From Competibacteraceae bacterium UBA2788 (lineage in GTDB: Bacteria > Pseudomonadota > Gammaproteobacteria > Competibacterales > Competibacteraceae), in the NCBI GenBank assembly GCA_002352185.1, contig DEHY01000112.1, forward strand, positions 1,210 through 22,315: 21,106 bases of DNA, written 5' to 3'. This document shows positions 6,102 to 16,200 of this stretch, in pieces. The translations under genes were made by a program, and so were the position numbers. Numbering within the stretch: position 1 is the first letter of the stretch; every line of letters starts with the position of its first letter. The notes beneath the pieces were generated by a model. The model was not told the origin of the DNA. It searched no databases and saw only the letters and a list, made by a program, of their open reading frames with translations.

Positions 6102-6761
6102 ATGGAACGGACGATTCGGCAACCCCTGGTGATGGTGGATACGGCGCTGTTCACCATCCGCAATGAGCGCCTCTGCCTGATTCTGGCGCGGCGTCAGGAG
6201 CCGCCGTTTGAAGGGGTTCTCGCCCTGCCGGGCGGATTTGTGCATGTGGAAGAAGATGCGGACACCGCAATGGCGGCGCGGCGGGTGATCCGCCGCAAGA
6301 TCGGTTTTGACGCCCCGTACCTGGAGCAGCTATTCACCTTTTCCGGCGCTGCCCGCGATCCGCGCGGCTGGTCGGTGAGTATCACCTACTACGCGCTGAT
6401 TCCCTCGGCGCTGCTGGATCAGAGCCAGGTTGCGGAAGCGTTGCCGGCGGAGGCGTTGCCGCCGCTTCCGTTTGATCATCCGCAAATCGTTGCCCGTGCA
6501 ATCGAGCGGCTGCGCAGCAAGGCGACGTATTCATCGCTGCCGGCCTTCCTGTTGCCGGCAGCGTTCACCATGAATGAGCTGCATCGCATTTACGAACAAA
6601 CCATCGGCGCCCGCCTGGACAAGGCGTCGTTCCGGCATAAAATCCTGGAACAGGGCATCATCGAGCCGCTTTCGGAGCAATTCCGGGTCGGCGCGCACCG
6701 CCCGGCGCAGCTTTATCGCTTGACGAGTAAAGCGCTCACCCCGTTCGAGCGGAAAATCTAG
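6102..6761 (+). CDS. NrtR-type transcriptional regulator (dead Nudix domain plus winged helix)
   Basis: A 219-residue protein with the two-domain plan of NrtR regulators. Residues about 8-140 are a Nudix fold (LVMVDTALFTI, LCLILARR..PPFEGVLALPGGFV); about 145-215 form a C-terminal winged helix (FTMNELHRIYEQTIG, LDKASFRHKILEQGII, RPAQLYRL). NrtR proteins bind ADP-ribose or related nucleotides through the Nudix domain and repress NAD-related genes. In the Nudix box the canonical R-E-U-x-E-E-x-G-U reads R61-V-I-R-R-K-I-G-F69: all three catalytic Glu positions are V62, R65 and K66, so hydrolysis is unlikely. No NAD biosynthesis gene is nearby; it is divergent from the J-domain/vWA/PurA-like operon and separated by an AT-rich gap with two palindromes. 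It probably controls that operon and itself. Confidence 0.87.
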   Translation: MERTIRQPLVMVDTALFTIRNERLCLILARRQEPPFEGVLALPGGFVHVEEDADTAMAARRVIRRKIGFDAPYLEQLFTFSGAARDPRGWSVSITYYALIPSALLDQSQVAEALPAEALPPLPFDHPQIVARAIERLRSKATYSSLPAFLLPAAFTMNELHRIYEQTIGARLDKASFRHKILEQGIIEPLSEQFRVGAHRPAQLYRLTSKALTPFERKI

Positions 6762-6817
6762 GCCAGCCGCCGTAGCCGGTACTGACCCACGTCAGAGATG
6801 CTCCGGGCCTTGGGTAG

Positions 6818-7606
6818 CTACTTTTTCAGCAGGCGCCGAACAGCCTCCAGATGTTCGGGTTCGTGGTGACACATGCCCTGAAAGCTGGCGCACAGGTCGA
6901 GGAAATCCTTCAGCTCCATGCGTTGCGCCATCTGCATGAGCCGCTTGGTCAGGCGCAACGCTTTCCGGGGCTGGCGGGCAAAGCGCCCGGCCAGCTCTTG
7001 GGCGCGCGCCAGCAGATGATCCGGCTGCACCACCTCCAGCACAATTCCCAGCGCCTTGGCCTCGTCCGCATTGATGATCCGGCCGCTCAGGGTCAATTCA
7101 AAAGCGGACTGATAGCCAATCAGCCGCTGTAAAAACCAGGCGCCGCCATCCCCCGGAACGAGACCCAGATTGAGGAAAGTCTCCCCGAACTTCGCCCGGC
7201 TGGACGCCAGGCGGATATCCGCCATGTTCGCCAAGTCGAAGCCGGCGCCGATGGCCGGTCCATTCACCGCAGCGATGATGGGCACTTCGACCTGCCGCAA
7301 CGCCAGCGGAATCCGTTGGATGCCGCGACGATACCGGGTAGCCACCTCGGCTGCGTCGCCGGCGAAATCGCCGCTGCGTTCGGCCATGTCCTTAACGTTG
7401 CCGCCGGAAGAAAAAGCCGAACCGGCGGCGGTAATGATCAGCACTGACACCTCGTCGCAACGATTCACCCATTCGGCGACGGCGATAATGTCATCGATCA
7501 GGTGTGTGCCGGTGAGCGCGTTGCGCACGTCGTGCCGGTTCAAGGTCAGCGTGGCGACGCGCTTGTCGATTTGGAGCAAGGCGTCGGTCAATTTCGGCGG
7601 ATTCAT
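6818..7606 (-). CDS. crotonase / enoyl-CoA hydratase-isomerase family protein
   Basis: 262 residues from the ATG at 7606. Crotonase hallmarks: VATLTLNR (17-24), first oxyanion-hole segment AFSSGGNVKDM (64-74), second GPAIGAGFDLANMADIRLAS (116-135), then FGETFLNLGLVPGDGGAWFL (140-159). It would act on an acyl-CoA thioester, stabilising an enolate. Compared with rat enoyl-CoA hydratase, the Glu144 position is D124 and the Glu164 position appears to be F144, so a classical two-glutamate hydratase is doubtful; isomerase, hydrolase or another reaction is possible. An in-frame ATG at 7690 would add 28 residues of AT-rich, non-conserved sequence; AGGA 10 nt before 7606 and the family start favour the shorter form. 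Convergent with the regulator gene (56-bp gap, no strong terminator seen). Confidence 0.88.
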   Translation of the reverse strand: MNPPKLTDALLQIDKRVATLTLNRHDVRNALTGTHLIDDIIAVAEWVNRCDEVSVLIITAAGSAFSSGGNVKDMAERSGDFAGDAAEVATRYRRGIQRIPLALRQVEVPIIAAVNGPAIGAGFDLANMADIRLASSRAKFGETFLNLGLVPGDGGAWFLQRLIGYQSAFELTLSGRIINADEAKALGIVLEVVQPDHLLARAQELAGRFARQPRKALRLTKRLMQMAQRMELKDFLDLCASFQGMCHHEPEHLEAVRRLLKK

Positions 7607-7785
7607 CAGGCGGTCGTCCTGTAAAAAGTAGGGTTGACAACTGCTGAAATTTTCATTGACTTTCATGCTGTTTTGATTAAATTTATCCATGTTCTCAGGA
7701 ACCTACCGCCAGTTGGGCGGGAAGTAACGCTTGTGGAGAGGGCGTGAGACCTGGGGGAGCATGCGGTCGCCTCATCGGCGTAAAG

Positions 7786-7803
7786 CTCCCCACCCGTGGG
7801 GAG
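7786..7803. repeat. perfect GC-rich palindrome (8-bp stem)
   Basis: CTCCCCAC-CC-GTGGGGAG, a perfect 8-bp stem with a 2-nt centre. Read on the minus strand it is followed by CTTTACG, only a short T stretch, so it is a poor rho-independent terminator. One copy only in the window. Confidence 0.55.
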
Positions 7804-7907
7804 TTGAGTGGCGAAAACCAAGCCGTACCCTTGGGCAACCTCGATGAAGCAAGAAATCACTCATGGAATAAAAAGCCATGGTTGATGCAACGGATGGGTT
7901 ACTACGG

Positions 7908-7964
7908 AATCCCCCCAACCCCCCTTTGCCAAAGGGGTGCGCGAACGCAGTGAGCGGGGGGATT
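7908..7964. repeat. nested intergenic palindrome with C/G runs (REP- or MITE-like)
   Basis: Outer arms AATCCCCCC (7908-7916) and GGGGGGATT (7956-7964) are perfect 9-bp inverted repeats. Inside is a second perfect hairpin CCCCTTT-gcc-AAAGGGG (7921-7937), followed by GCGAACGCAGTGAGC. Such C-run/G-run elements occur as dispersed intergenic repeats in several proteobacteria. It begins 20 bp past the pbpC stop codon, so it may protect the 3' end or terminate. No T-run follows on either strand. Confidence 0.6.
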
Positions 7965-7983
7965 TGGCTCAACCAGCACGTCT

Positions 7984-10269
7984 TCACTCGACGACTACCC
8001 GCACCGGCCGCGACCGCTCCTCCCGATAAGGCAAGCGCGCCTGAAAATGGTGAGCGCCCTTCCGCAACGGCCAATACAGCGCTTGATCGACGTGTGCAAC
8101 CCCAAACGGCTCATCGTCCACATACCAGACGATTTGTGCAACAGGCCCTTTAGCTACCGCCTTCAATGCGATACGGTCGAGCGCGGGCGGCGCTTCGGGA
8201 TTGCGCCAGAAACGGGCATTGTGTTCCGGGGTGGTGATGGCAATTTCGACCGGCGCTTCCTGGGGCAAGGCCGGCATGGACGCTTCGCCCTCAGCCGGCT
8301 CGGCAAGCGCGGGGCGCTTGACCGGCTTTCCGGCGCTCAGCATCCCCGGCGGTAGCCATTCGCGCAGGGTTTGCGCGCACCGATCCGGTCGTCCGCCGGG
8401 ATCAAGGCAAACTTCGACCGGCAGATAGCTCTCTGGCGATGGAAATTCCATCTCGTGAAGAGCGCCCGGTTCGCCCTGGCGCAGGCGCAGCAGGATGGCG
8501 CGGGCCAGCGCCGCCGGGGCGCGGCCACCGGTGAGTCCCCGCATCGGGTTGACATCGCCGCGACCCAGCCAGACTCCAACCAGATCATCGGACGAATACG
8601 CCACGATCCAGGCGTCCCGATACCCTTGCGATGTGCCGGTCTTGAGCGCGACCGTGAAGGGATAATTGGTCGGACCGTAGCGCGGGAAACCGGGCAGACG
8701 CGCCAGAGGGTCCGCCAGAAATAAAGTGATTTGCCGCGCCACGGTGGCTGACAGCAGCGGGCGATCCGGCGGCAGGGGTTGCCCCTCATACCACCGGAGA
8801 GCGGGCAGGCGGCCATCGTTGGCCAGCGTTCCATACGCCCGCACCAACTGCTCCAGCGTCGTCGGCAGACCACCGAGCGCCAGCGTCAGCCCGAAATGGT
8901 CAGGATCGCGGTAATGGGATCCGGGCATTAGCTCCAGTTCGTCCAGAAAGGTGAAAAACGGTTGCAACCCGACCCGGCGCAACAGATGAATGGCGGGCAC
9001 GTTGCGGGAATTGGCCAGGGCTTGACGCGGCAGCAGAGGTCCCAGGAAGCGCCCATCAGCATTGCCAATACCCGCCGCGCCCTCCGGCTGATCGAACAAC
9101 CAGGTCACAGGCGTCAACAGATTCCGCTCCAGAGCCAGCGCATAGAGAAAGGGTTTCAGGGCGCTGCCCGGCGAACGCGGCGTGTGAATAAAATCCAGCG
9201 CTCCGGCGGGCGACTGGAAGTAGTCGAGCGATCCGATAGCGGCGCGCACCGCAAAGCCGGCGCGATCCACCACCAGCACCGCTGCCTGCTCAGCGCCGAG
9301 TTCTTGCCATTCAGGCCAGGCGGCAGTAACCAGAGCAGCGATTTCCCGTTGCAGCGCCAGGTCGAGCGTGGCGCGCAGAATCGGCTCCCGGCCCGGTGGC
9401 GAACCCTTCCGATCCAGCAGGCGTTCAAGATGCAGGATGGCGTGCAGATACGGTGGACGCTGGCGGTGCGGCTGGGGATGCAGCGTTTGCAGTTGCGTCT
9501 CCGCCAGCCGCCGTTCCTCGACAGTGAGGACGCCGCGCTCGGCCAGCAGTCCCGGCAGGCGCATACCGCGCCGAATGATGGCGTCGCGCCCCGCAGGCCG
9601 GTAGGGATTCATCCGGCCCGGCGCCTGGGGAATGGCGGTCAGAAACGCGATTTCGGCCCAACTCAGGTCTGTCGCCGGCTTGTCGAAATACCAGCGGGCG
9701 GCGTGCGCGATGCCGTGGCTGCCGTTGCCGTAGGGCGCAATTTGCAAGTAGTGACGCAGCAGAGCATCCCGCTCATAGCGCTGAGTCAGCACGATGGCCG
9801 CCCCCGCCTCGACAGCCTTGTTCCACAGCGTGCGCGGCGCGGGATGCTGCATCCGCACTATCTGCATGGCGAGGGTGGACGCCCCCGAACGCACGCGACC
9901 GCTGCGGGCCGCCTGCCAGCCGGCGCGCAGAATCGCCAGCGCATCCACGCCGGGGTGACTCCAAAAGCGCCGATCTTCCAGCGCCACGGTCGCCGTCGCC
10001 ACCCGCTCCGGCAGCGTCTCCAGCGGCCAGTAGCCATATTCGGTCCGGCGGACGCCATCCGCGCCGGTAATCGTCGCGCCAAACTGGGCCAGAAAATAAC
10101 CGTGACGGTCCAGCAGGATCGGCGTGGGCGGCGGCGCTTCCAGATGCGCCCGTTGCGCGACGGCAACGCCATACAGCACCAATGCCGCGAGCAGGAATGC
10201 GCCGGTTACGCCTCGCAGCCACCGGGAGCAGCAGGGATAACGCGCTGCGAAACCCATGAGCATCCTCAT
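7984..10269 (-). CDS. pbpC: penicillin-binding protein 1C
   Basis: A 761-residue class A penicillin-binding protein. One transmembrane segment (about 21-38) is followed by a GT51 glycosyltransferase domain (EDRRFWSHPGVD from Glu98; GASTLAMQ 129-136; NKAVEA 150-155). A transpeptidase domain follows with all three motifs intact: S369-A-L-K372, S421-R-N423 and K543-T-G-T-S547. A C-terminal BiPBP_C-like domain covers about 670-761 (ITTPEHNARFW, VWYVDDEP). It polymerises and crosslinks periplasmic peptidoglycan; PbpC is typically encoded beside bacterial alpha-2-macroglobulin, as here. The first ATG directly abuts the alpha-2-macroglobulin stop codon; GAGG placed 6 nt before the ATG at 10257 makes a start four codons later equally or more likely. 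Either way translation is coupled to the upstream gene. Confidence 0.95.
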   Translation of the reverse strand: MRMLMGFAARYPCCSRWLRGVTGAFLLAALVLYGVAVAQRAHLEAPPPTPILLDRHGYFLAQFGATITGADGVRRTEYGYWPLETLPERVATATVALEDRRFWSHPGVDALAILRAGWQAARSGRVRSGASTLAMQIVRMQHPAPRTLWNKAVEAGAAIVLTQRYERDALLRHYLQIAPYGNGSHGIAHAARWYFDKPATDLSWAEIAFLTAIPQAPGRMNPYRPAGRDAIIRRGMRLPGLLAERGVLTVEERRLAETQLQTLHPQPHRQRPPYLHAILHLERLLDRKGSPPGREPILRATLDLALQREIAALVTAAWPEWQELGAEQAAVLVVDRAGFAVRAAIGSLDYFQSPAGALDFIHTPRSPGSALKPFLYALALERNLLTPVTWLFDQPEGAAGIGNADGRFLGPLLPRQALANSRNVPAIHLLRRVGLQPFFTFLDELELMPGSHYRDPDHFGLTLALGGLPTTLEQLVRAYGTLANDGRLPALRWYEGQPLPPDRPLLSATVARQITLFLADPLARLPGFPRYGPTNYPFTVALKTGTSQGYRDAWIVAYSSDDLVGVWLGRGDVNPMRGLTGGRAPAALARAILLRLRQGEPGALHEMEFPSPESYLPVEVCLDPGGRPDRCAQTLREWLPPGMLSAGKPVKRPALAEPAEGEASMPALPQEAPVEIAITTPEHNARFWRNPEAPPALDRIALKAVAKGPVAQIVWYVDDEPFGVAHVDQALYWPLRKGAHHFQARLPYREERSRPVRVVVE

Positions 10270-13200
10270 TCAGCGGCTGATTATGATCCGCGCCCCGGCG
10301 CTGCTGCCGTTGACCGCACGCCGGTACATCATCTCAGCCGTGCTGGGCGGCTGGGTGAACCTCCCCGGAATCGTCGCCCGGCTGCGCGTAAAGAAACGAT
10401 AATTCCCCGCCGGCAATTCGTCGAACACGTAGACCCTGCGGTCATCCAGCCGGGCCTGGTAGCTGGCCGCTGCGGTATCGGGCTGGCTCGGGCTGGCTTC
10501 GGTGGCAGCGTTGGCGAGCCGGGAATTGAGCGGTTCCATGCCCGCCGCCAGAGGCGCTTCAATGATGACGTGGTGGCGGAGTTCCGGGTTGACCACTTCG
10601 ATGCGATCCTCAACCACTTGGCCCACCTTCAATTCGATGGTTTGCCCCTCGCCCGCTGGCGCGAGCCGTTCCAACGGCAGGTCCGGCTGGGCCGGCACGC
10701 GGAAACTATCGCGGTTGACGACAAATCCCGCCGTTTCCGCCTTGGCCGCGCTGCCCGCCGCCGCCGGCAAGTAACTCACGTTCTCGTTCACCACCAACGG
10801 CGCTGAAGCCGGATCCGCAACGATCAGCCAGGGCGTCGCCGCATCGTGGCTGCGGCGGATAAACCGCTCCACGGCAACGACTTCCGGCTTCCCGTCCGGG
10901 CCGGCGCGCAAGGTGAAACGCCCGGCTGCGGGAGCAGGATTCGTCTGGTACGCAAACAAGGCCCGGATCGCCTGCTGATCCGCCTGAGTGGAACCCCAGC
11001 CGTCCTGTTGGCCCAGGCGGATCAGCGCGTCGGTGAGCAGATTGAGACGCGGCTCGTGGGGATCGGTCAAGGCGACGGCGTGCAGGATCGTGGCCAGGGT
11101 TCGCGTTTCCGAAGGCAGAATCAGCGGACTGCCCCCATTCCCGTCCCGCAATCCGGCATACACATCGCGGCCCTGGAAACGGCGCGTCTCCACCGCTTCC
11201 CACAACTGGGCGACCAGCCGGGTCAAGGCGGGCCGGTCGGACGATGGCGATTGCGCCAGGGCGACGGCCACCCGCGCCGCCGCTTCCGGGGTGAGAAATG
11301 CGGCCTGGCGCAGCAGTTCGGTCAGATACGCTTCGTCGGCTGCGCCCGCGCTGGCCAGCGCTTCCAGAGCGGTGGTCCGCTCCAGATACTCCGAACCGCT
11401 CAACAGGCGGGGATAGTCGGAACGCAGCGCCTGCCGCAGCACTCGCGTCAACCGTTCCAGCAGCTTGTCGTCCACCGGCTCGCCCTGCTTTTTGGCTTCC
11501 GCCAGAAATGCCAGCGACCACGCGGTCAGAGCGACATAACCCCGGCTCTTGGGCCAGAACGCCACCAAACCCTGATCGTCAATGGATTCCGCGATGATTT
11601 GGGCGACCGCCTGCACTGCCGCGCTGGCCCGTTTCGCCACGCTGTCACCGTCGGGCAGCAACCCGCTCCAATTGCGCAAGGCCAGCAGCACCCACGCCTG
11701 GCTCAAGCGCTGCTCGGTGCAGCCGTAGGGAAAGGCCAGCAGGGTATCCAGACCGGCGATGAGTCGCGCCAGTCCGGGATCGGTGCTGACCGTCAATACG
11801 CGGCGGAACGTGCCGGGCCGGATCGGTTCCGGCGGCAACGGCAATTCCAGCGTCGCCCCCGGCGCGACTTCCTTGAGTTGCGCGCGCCGGATAGGCCGGC
11901 GATCCGGCTGCATCGGTAAACCCACCTCCACCGCATCGCGGGACTGATCGGCCAGCCGTTCCAGCGTGAACAGCACTCGCACCCGCTCGCGCTGCAAGCC
12001 GCCGTCCATGCGCAGGCCAGGGTCGGGGACGGTGAGGGTGAAATCGAGGTTTTGCGGCTTCTTGTCGGCCCAGGCAAAGCGCTGCTCGCTCGCGCCCTCC
12101 AGGCGCAGGCCATCGAGTTTCACCGCCGCTTTGCCCTCCCCGCCCGGCCCTTCCACCACCCGACCGATCAGACCGGCGCTGAACTGGTCGCCGGGCCGGA
12201 CAAAGCGCGGCAAAACCGGTTGCGCCAGCACCGGCTGGCGTACCTGAATCTCGCCCGTGGCGTAGCCGAAACGGTCGGGGCCGCTGATCGCCTTGGCGCG
12301 CAGTTTGAACACGGTCAGCGAGTCGGGCAGCTTGACCTTGATCCGGGCGAGACCGTCCGCTCCTACGCTGACTTTGGGCAGGAACACCGGCGCCGGGGTG
12401 AAGTTCTTGCGCACCGACATGTTGTCCAGCCCCCAATCATCCCCATTCTCTTTCTCCCCATCGCCGCCCGGCGTTTCCTTGAGGGGAAGGATGCCAAAGG
12501 CCAGGCTGCGGCTATCGTGCGCGACCAGCCGGCTGCGGCGCGCCGCGATGAAGTGCGGCAGGGGATCCAGCGGCTGTTCCCTGGCCAGCGCAAAGAGGGC
12601 CTGATCCACCATCCAGAAGGTCGCTTCGCCCGCGACCGGCTGGCCCTCGTCGTCGGCCAGCTTCAGTGTCACTTCGATGTCATCGCCGGGGCGGGCCTTG
12701 GCCGGCGCGTCCAGCTTGACCGCCAGCGTGTTCTTGACCGGATTGACCGTAATCCAGCGGGTTGCCGCCAGCGTCACCGGCTTGCCCAGATCGAAGGGCG
12801 CGGTCGGGGCCAGCACCGCATCGGGCAACCGGCCACGCATCAGCAGGAAATGCACCGGCACTTTGGGCAGGTGCTGCTTGCGCACCGCCAGCGGGAACCG
12901 GCCATAACCATTGGCGATGTCCACCCATTGGTAACGGAACGGGCCTTCCGGCTCTTCCACCACCGCCAGGGCGCGCGCCGTCTGGAATGGGCTTTGCACC
13001 ATCAGGATCGCCGTTTCGCCGGGGTTGTAGGCATCCTTGTCCGCCGTCACCGTAACGATCTGAGCCGGCGGCTGCGACCAAGTGACCGGCGTTTTGCCTT
13101 CCACGAAGAAATCAACGCTCACTTTTTGGGCGCGTCCCAGCCGGTCGGCGGCCTCAAGCTGCAGCAGATACACGCCCGCATCGCGCAGCGGCAGATGGAG

Positions 13201-16200
13201 TTTCTGTACCTCATCGGCGCTGGTCAGCACCGTTTCGCTGAGCGTCTCGTCAATGACTTCGGTGACGTATTTGGCCGCGCCCTGCGCAAAATCACTGGCT
13301 TGCAGGATCGAATTCCAGTTGCGCTTGATCAGCCGCACCGTCACCGCCCGGCCCGGCAGCGGCTTGCCCTCCGGGTCAGCGACCAGAATTTCAGGTTCCA
13401 CGGCGTCGGCGTCGGTGAAATAGCGGGGCACTTTCACGCCCAGCGCAAACGGCGGCAGCGCTACGACCGGTAGGGTCGCACGCGCCTGCATCTCATCGGG
13501 GCCGGTGACGGTCGCTTCGATCAGGTAACGGCGCGGCTGGGCGGTCGGTTCAGCGGTCGGATCCAGCGTCAGGGTCGCGCCGCCTTCCCCGTCGGTTTGG
13601 CCTGGCCGCTGCAAGGTCGGCGTCGCCCGCCAGTCCTTGTCGGACGAGAAGCGGGCGTCGCTGGAAAAGAAAAAACCCTCGCGCCGGGGCGGAGTCCAGG
13701 CATAGGGGAATTGCGCGACCCGCCACTGCACAGGCCGGTCGGCGACCAGACCGCCGGCAAAGTAGCGCGCCGTCAACTGCACGCTAAATTCACGTTCCAG
13801 GCTGACCCGTTGCGGCACGTTCAGCAGGACCTCGAAGGTCGGCAGGCGATAGGCTTCCTTCTTGAAGGTTACTTCACCGCAAGAGGTGTTATTGATCGCC
13901 TCGTCGCTCGCTTCCTCATCGGCGTCAGCGCTCGCTTCCGCGTCGGCGGTGGTTTCTTCGGCACTATCGGACTCTTCTTCCGGGTGGGCGACGGCTGGAG
14001 GGGTAGCGGCGCCCGAACCCGTTCCGATCTCAAAATGAATGCGGTAATCGCCCGTAGCCGGGGTTTCCTCGCCAAAGCGGTGATAGAAACCGCCATACTC
14101 GTCCAGCTTGACCGGGTAGCGCCATTCCTGATCGTTAGGCCCGCGCACCACCAGCGTGCCGCCGCCCCGGCCAAAGCGCAGTTGCCCTCTCCAGTAATCC
14201 CGGACCATGCCCTTGATCTGCACGGGATCCTCTGGGCGGTAGATCGGGCGTTCGGTGAACAGATGACACAGCAGCCGTGGCGACTCCCGCCGTTCGTTCA
14301 AATCCGCCGTCGTCCAGTTCAGCCAGTGGCCGTCTTCCTTGCCGCCCGGCACGCTCCACCGTTCCCTGGCATAGCGCGGCAGGGGCCGGTTCGGATCAAG
14401 GATCAGCACGTCCTCGCCCTTCTGGACGCTCACCCGCCGCAGGCTGCACCGGAAAGGGCCCGGCGCCTGCCAATCGAAGTGGCCCTGCGCGTCGGTGACG
14501 CCGCGTTGGGTTTTGCACCAGCGCCCTTCAATGTCAACGCCGTCAAGCTGAATTTCCGCGCCGGGCACCGGCTGGGTCGTAGCCAGCGAGGTGACGAAAA
14601 AGTGAACGTGTTCCCGCTCTTCCACGGCAGTCAGCGCCAGGTCAGTGACCTGGATGCGCATCCAGGCGCGCTGGCTGGAACTGTCCAGCGGGCGCAGACC
14701 GGCCATGTAGGCGCCGGGCCGCTCCGAACCGGCGATGCGAGTCAGCGGAGGCTTCAAATCCAGGCCGAATTTAGCCAGAGCGCCGCCTTTCAGCAGTGGC
14801 AACGGTATCACTTCTGAAAAGGCGGGCGAACCTAGCGTTTTCAGGCGCTTGGCAATCTCCTCCACGGCGATGTCCCTGCCCTGCTGGTGCGGTTGCGGTT
14901 CGACGCCGGGCAAGGGGGGTTCCTGATCGTCGTCCACCCTCACCGGCTGGTCGGGGAACGGCCAGAAATCGCGGCTGAATGGATCGATGGCGTGAATGCG
15001 CAGATCGACGCGGGAAAAGCCCCGTCCGCGCAACGGCGCCATTTGTGGCCCCAGCCGCTCGACGACGCCTTGCGCAGCGTCCCATTGCAGGGAAGGCGGT
15101 TCCGGGGCCAGCGCCAGACGAAAGGTTTCATCGCCTTTCAGCACCAACGGATTGTCGTGGCGGTCGCGCAAGTCAGCGGGCGCAAGGCGCAGGGTGTAAA
15201 TCCGGTCGCTGGCGAAGCGCCCGCTGATGATCAGGTAGGAACCGGATACGGTCGCCTTGAGCGCTTCCACCGCCGGCGTGAAATGCAGCAGGTTGCGGAC
15301 CACCAAAGGCGATAGCGCGCGGTCTGCGCCATCCGGTTTCGCCAAGTCGTGATTGAACCCCAGCACCAGGGCCGGCGCGGCGTTTTGGGCGTGTTCGTAG
15401 CCTGAGCCGCGCTTGCAGTAGATAAAATCCTTGACCTGCTTGTCGGTGACATAAATATCGCGGTGCATATAATCCGGCTCGCCCACCTGTCCACATTGGA
15501 GATTCTTCAGGCGGAACGGCTCGGCGGTGCGAAACGACAGGGTTTTCAGCTCGTCGTTCAGGCTGGGTTCGTCCGACAGGCGCAGCTTGAGATCGATCTG
15601 GTGATTGCCGGGAACCGGATCGCGGAGTACGACGACATAATTCGCCTCCGCCGAGCGATCAGCGCGCTCGCCCACCTTGATCTCGAAATCCCTGGCGTTC
15701 AGCACCCGCAGTCCTTCCGATCCCACCGCCGGCAGGGGACGCACCTCCAGAGTCAGCAGTCGAGCCAGCGCCGCCGGGTCCACCGGCGTTGGAAACGTGA
15801 GCGTTACCCGGTCGAATTGCGGCAGATTCTCCGTAGCGTGCGCGGGCGCGCTGCGCACCGGCGCCGGCAACAGCGCCAGCAGTTGTTTGCGCTGGCCGTT
15901 GATGTCCACTGTGACTCGCGCCAGCGGCGGCCAAGGCTCGGCAGGTCGAAATTGCAGGGTGCGTCCATTCAGCCAGCGCCACTCGCCGGCCCAGGCCGGT
16001 TCCATGCGCGCCACCCGTTGCGGTTCGTCCTCCACGCCGCCCGCCGCCGGTCCCTGATCCTGATCGAAGAACAGGGTCACTGCGTCCCAGGGCCGCAGGA
16101 ACCGTTCCGGCGCCATGATCGCGCCCGCTGGCCGCTCCAGCCGGTCGAACTGAGGCGGAGCCGCCCATGCGGTCACAGGGTTAGCCAAGGACCCCAGGCA

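Larger units (their letters stand above)
7607..7983. other. 377-bp non-coding region between pbpC and the crotonase gene
   Basis: No convincing gene. It contains the 5' leader of the crotonase gene (7607-7700, AT-richer), a small inverted repeat CCGCC-agttg-GGCGG at 7706-7720, a strong 8-bp stem palindrome at 7786-7803 and a nested G/C-run palindrome at 7908-7964. Short reading frames on both strands cross the palindromes and have no recognisable product. The two large palindromes lie downstream of pbpC and may stop or process its transcript. Confidence 0.6.

Noticed and set aside
6782..6795. Small hairpin CTGAC-CCAC-GTCAG between the convergent regulator and crotonase genes
   Set aside because: Only a 5-bp stem with no T-run on either strand; not enough for a terminator.
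7786..7964. CRISPR array
   Set aside because: The palindromes differ from each other and neither is repeated at regular spacing; there are no spacers or cas genes.
8962..10806. Plus-strand 614-codon open frame opposite pbpC and the end of the alpha-2-macroglobulin gene
   Set aside because: It is antisense to two well-supported genes, has Arg/Gln/Pro-rich composition typical of GC-driven shadow frames, and shows no domain.
12052..13473. Plus-strand 473-codon open frame inside the alpha-2-macroglobulin gene
   Set aside because: It is a shadow of the real minus-strand gene, with no recognisable motif and a biased composition.
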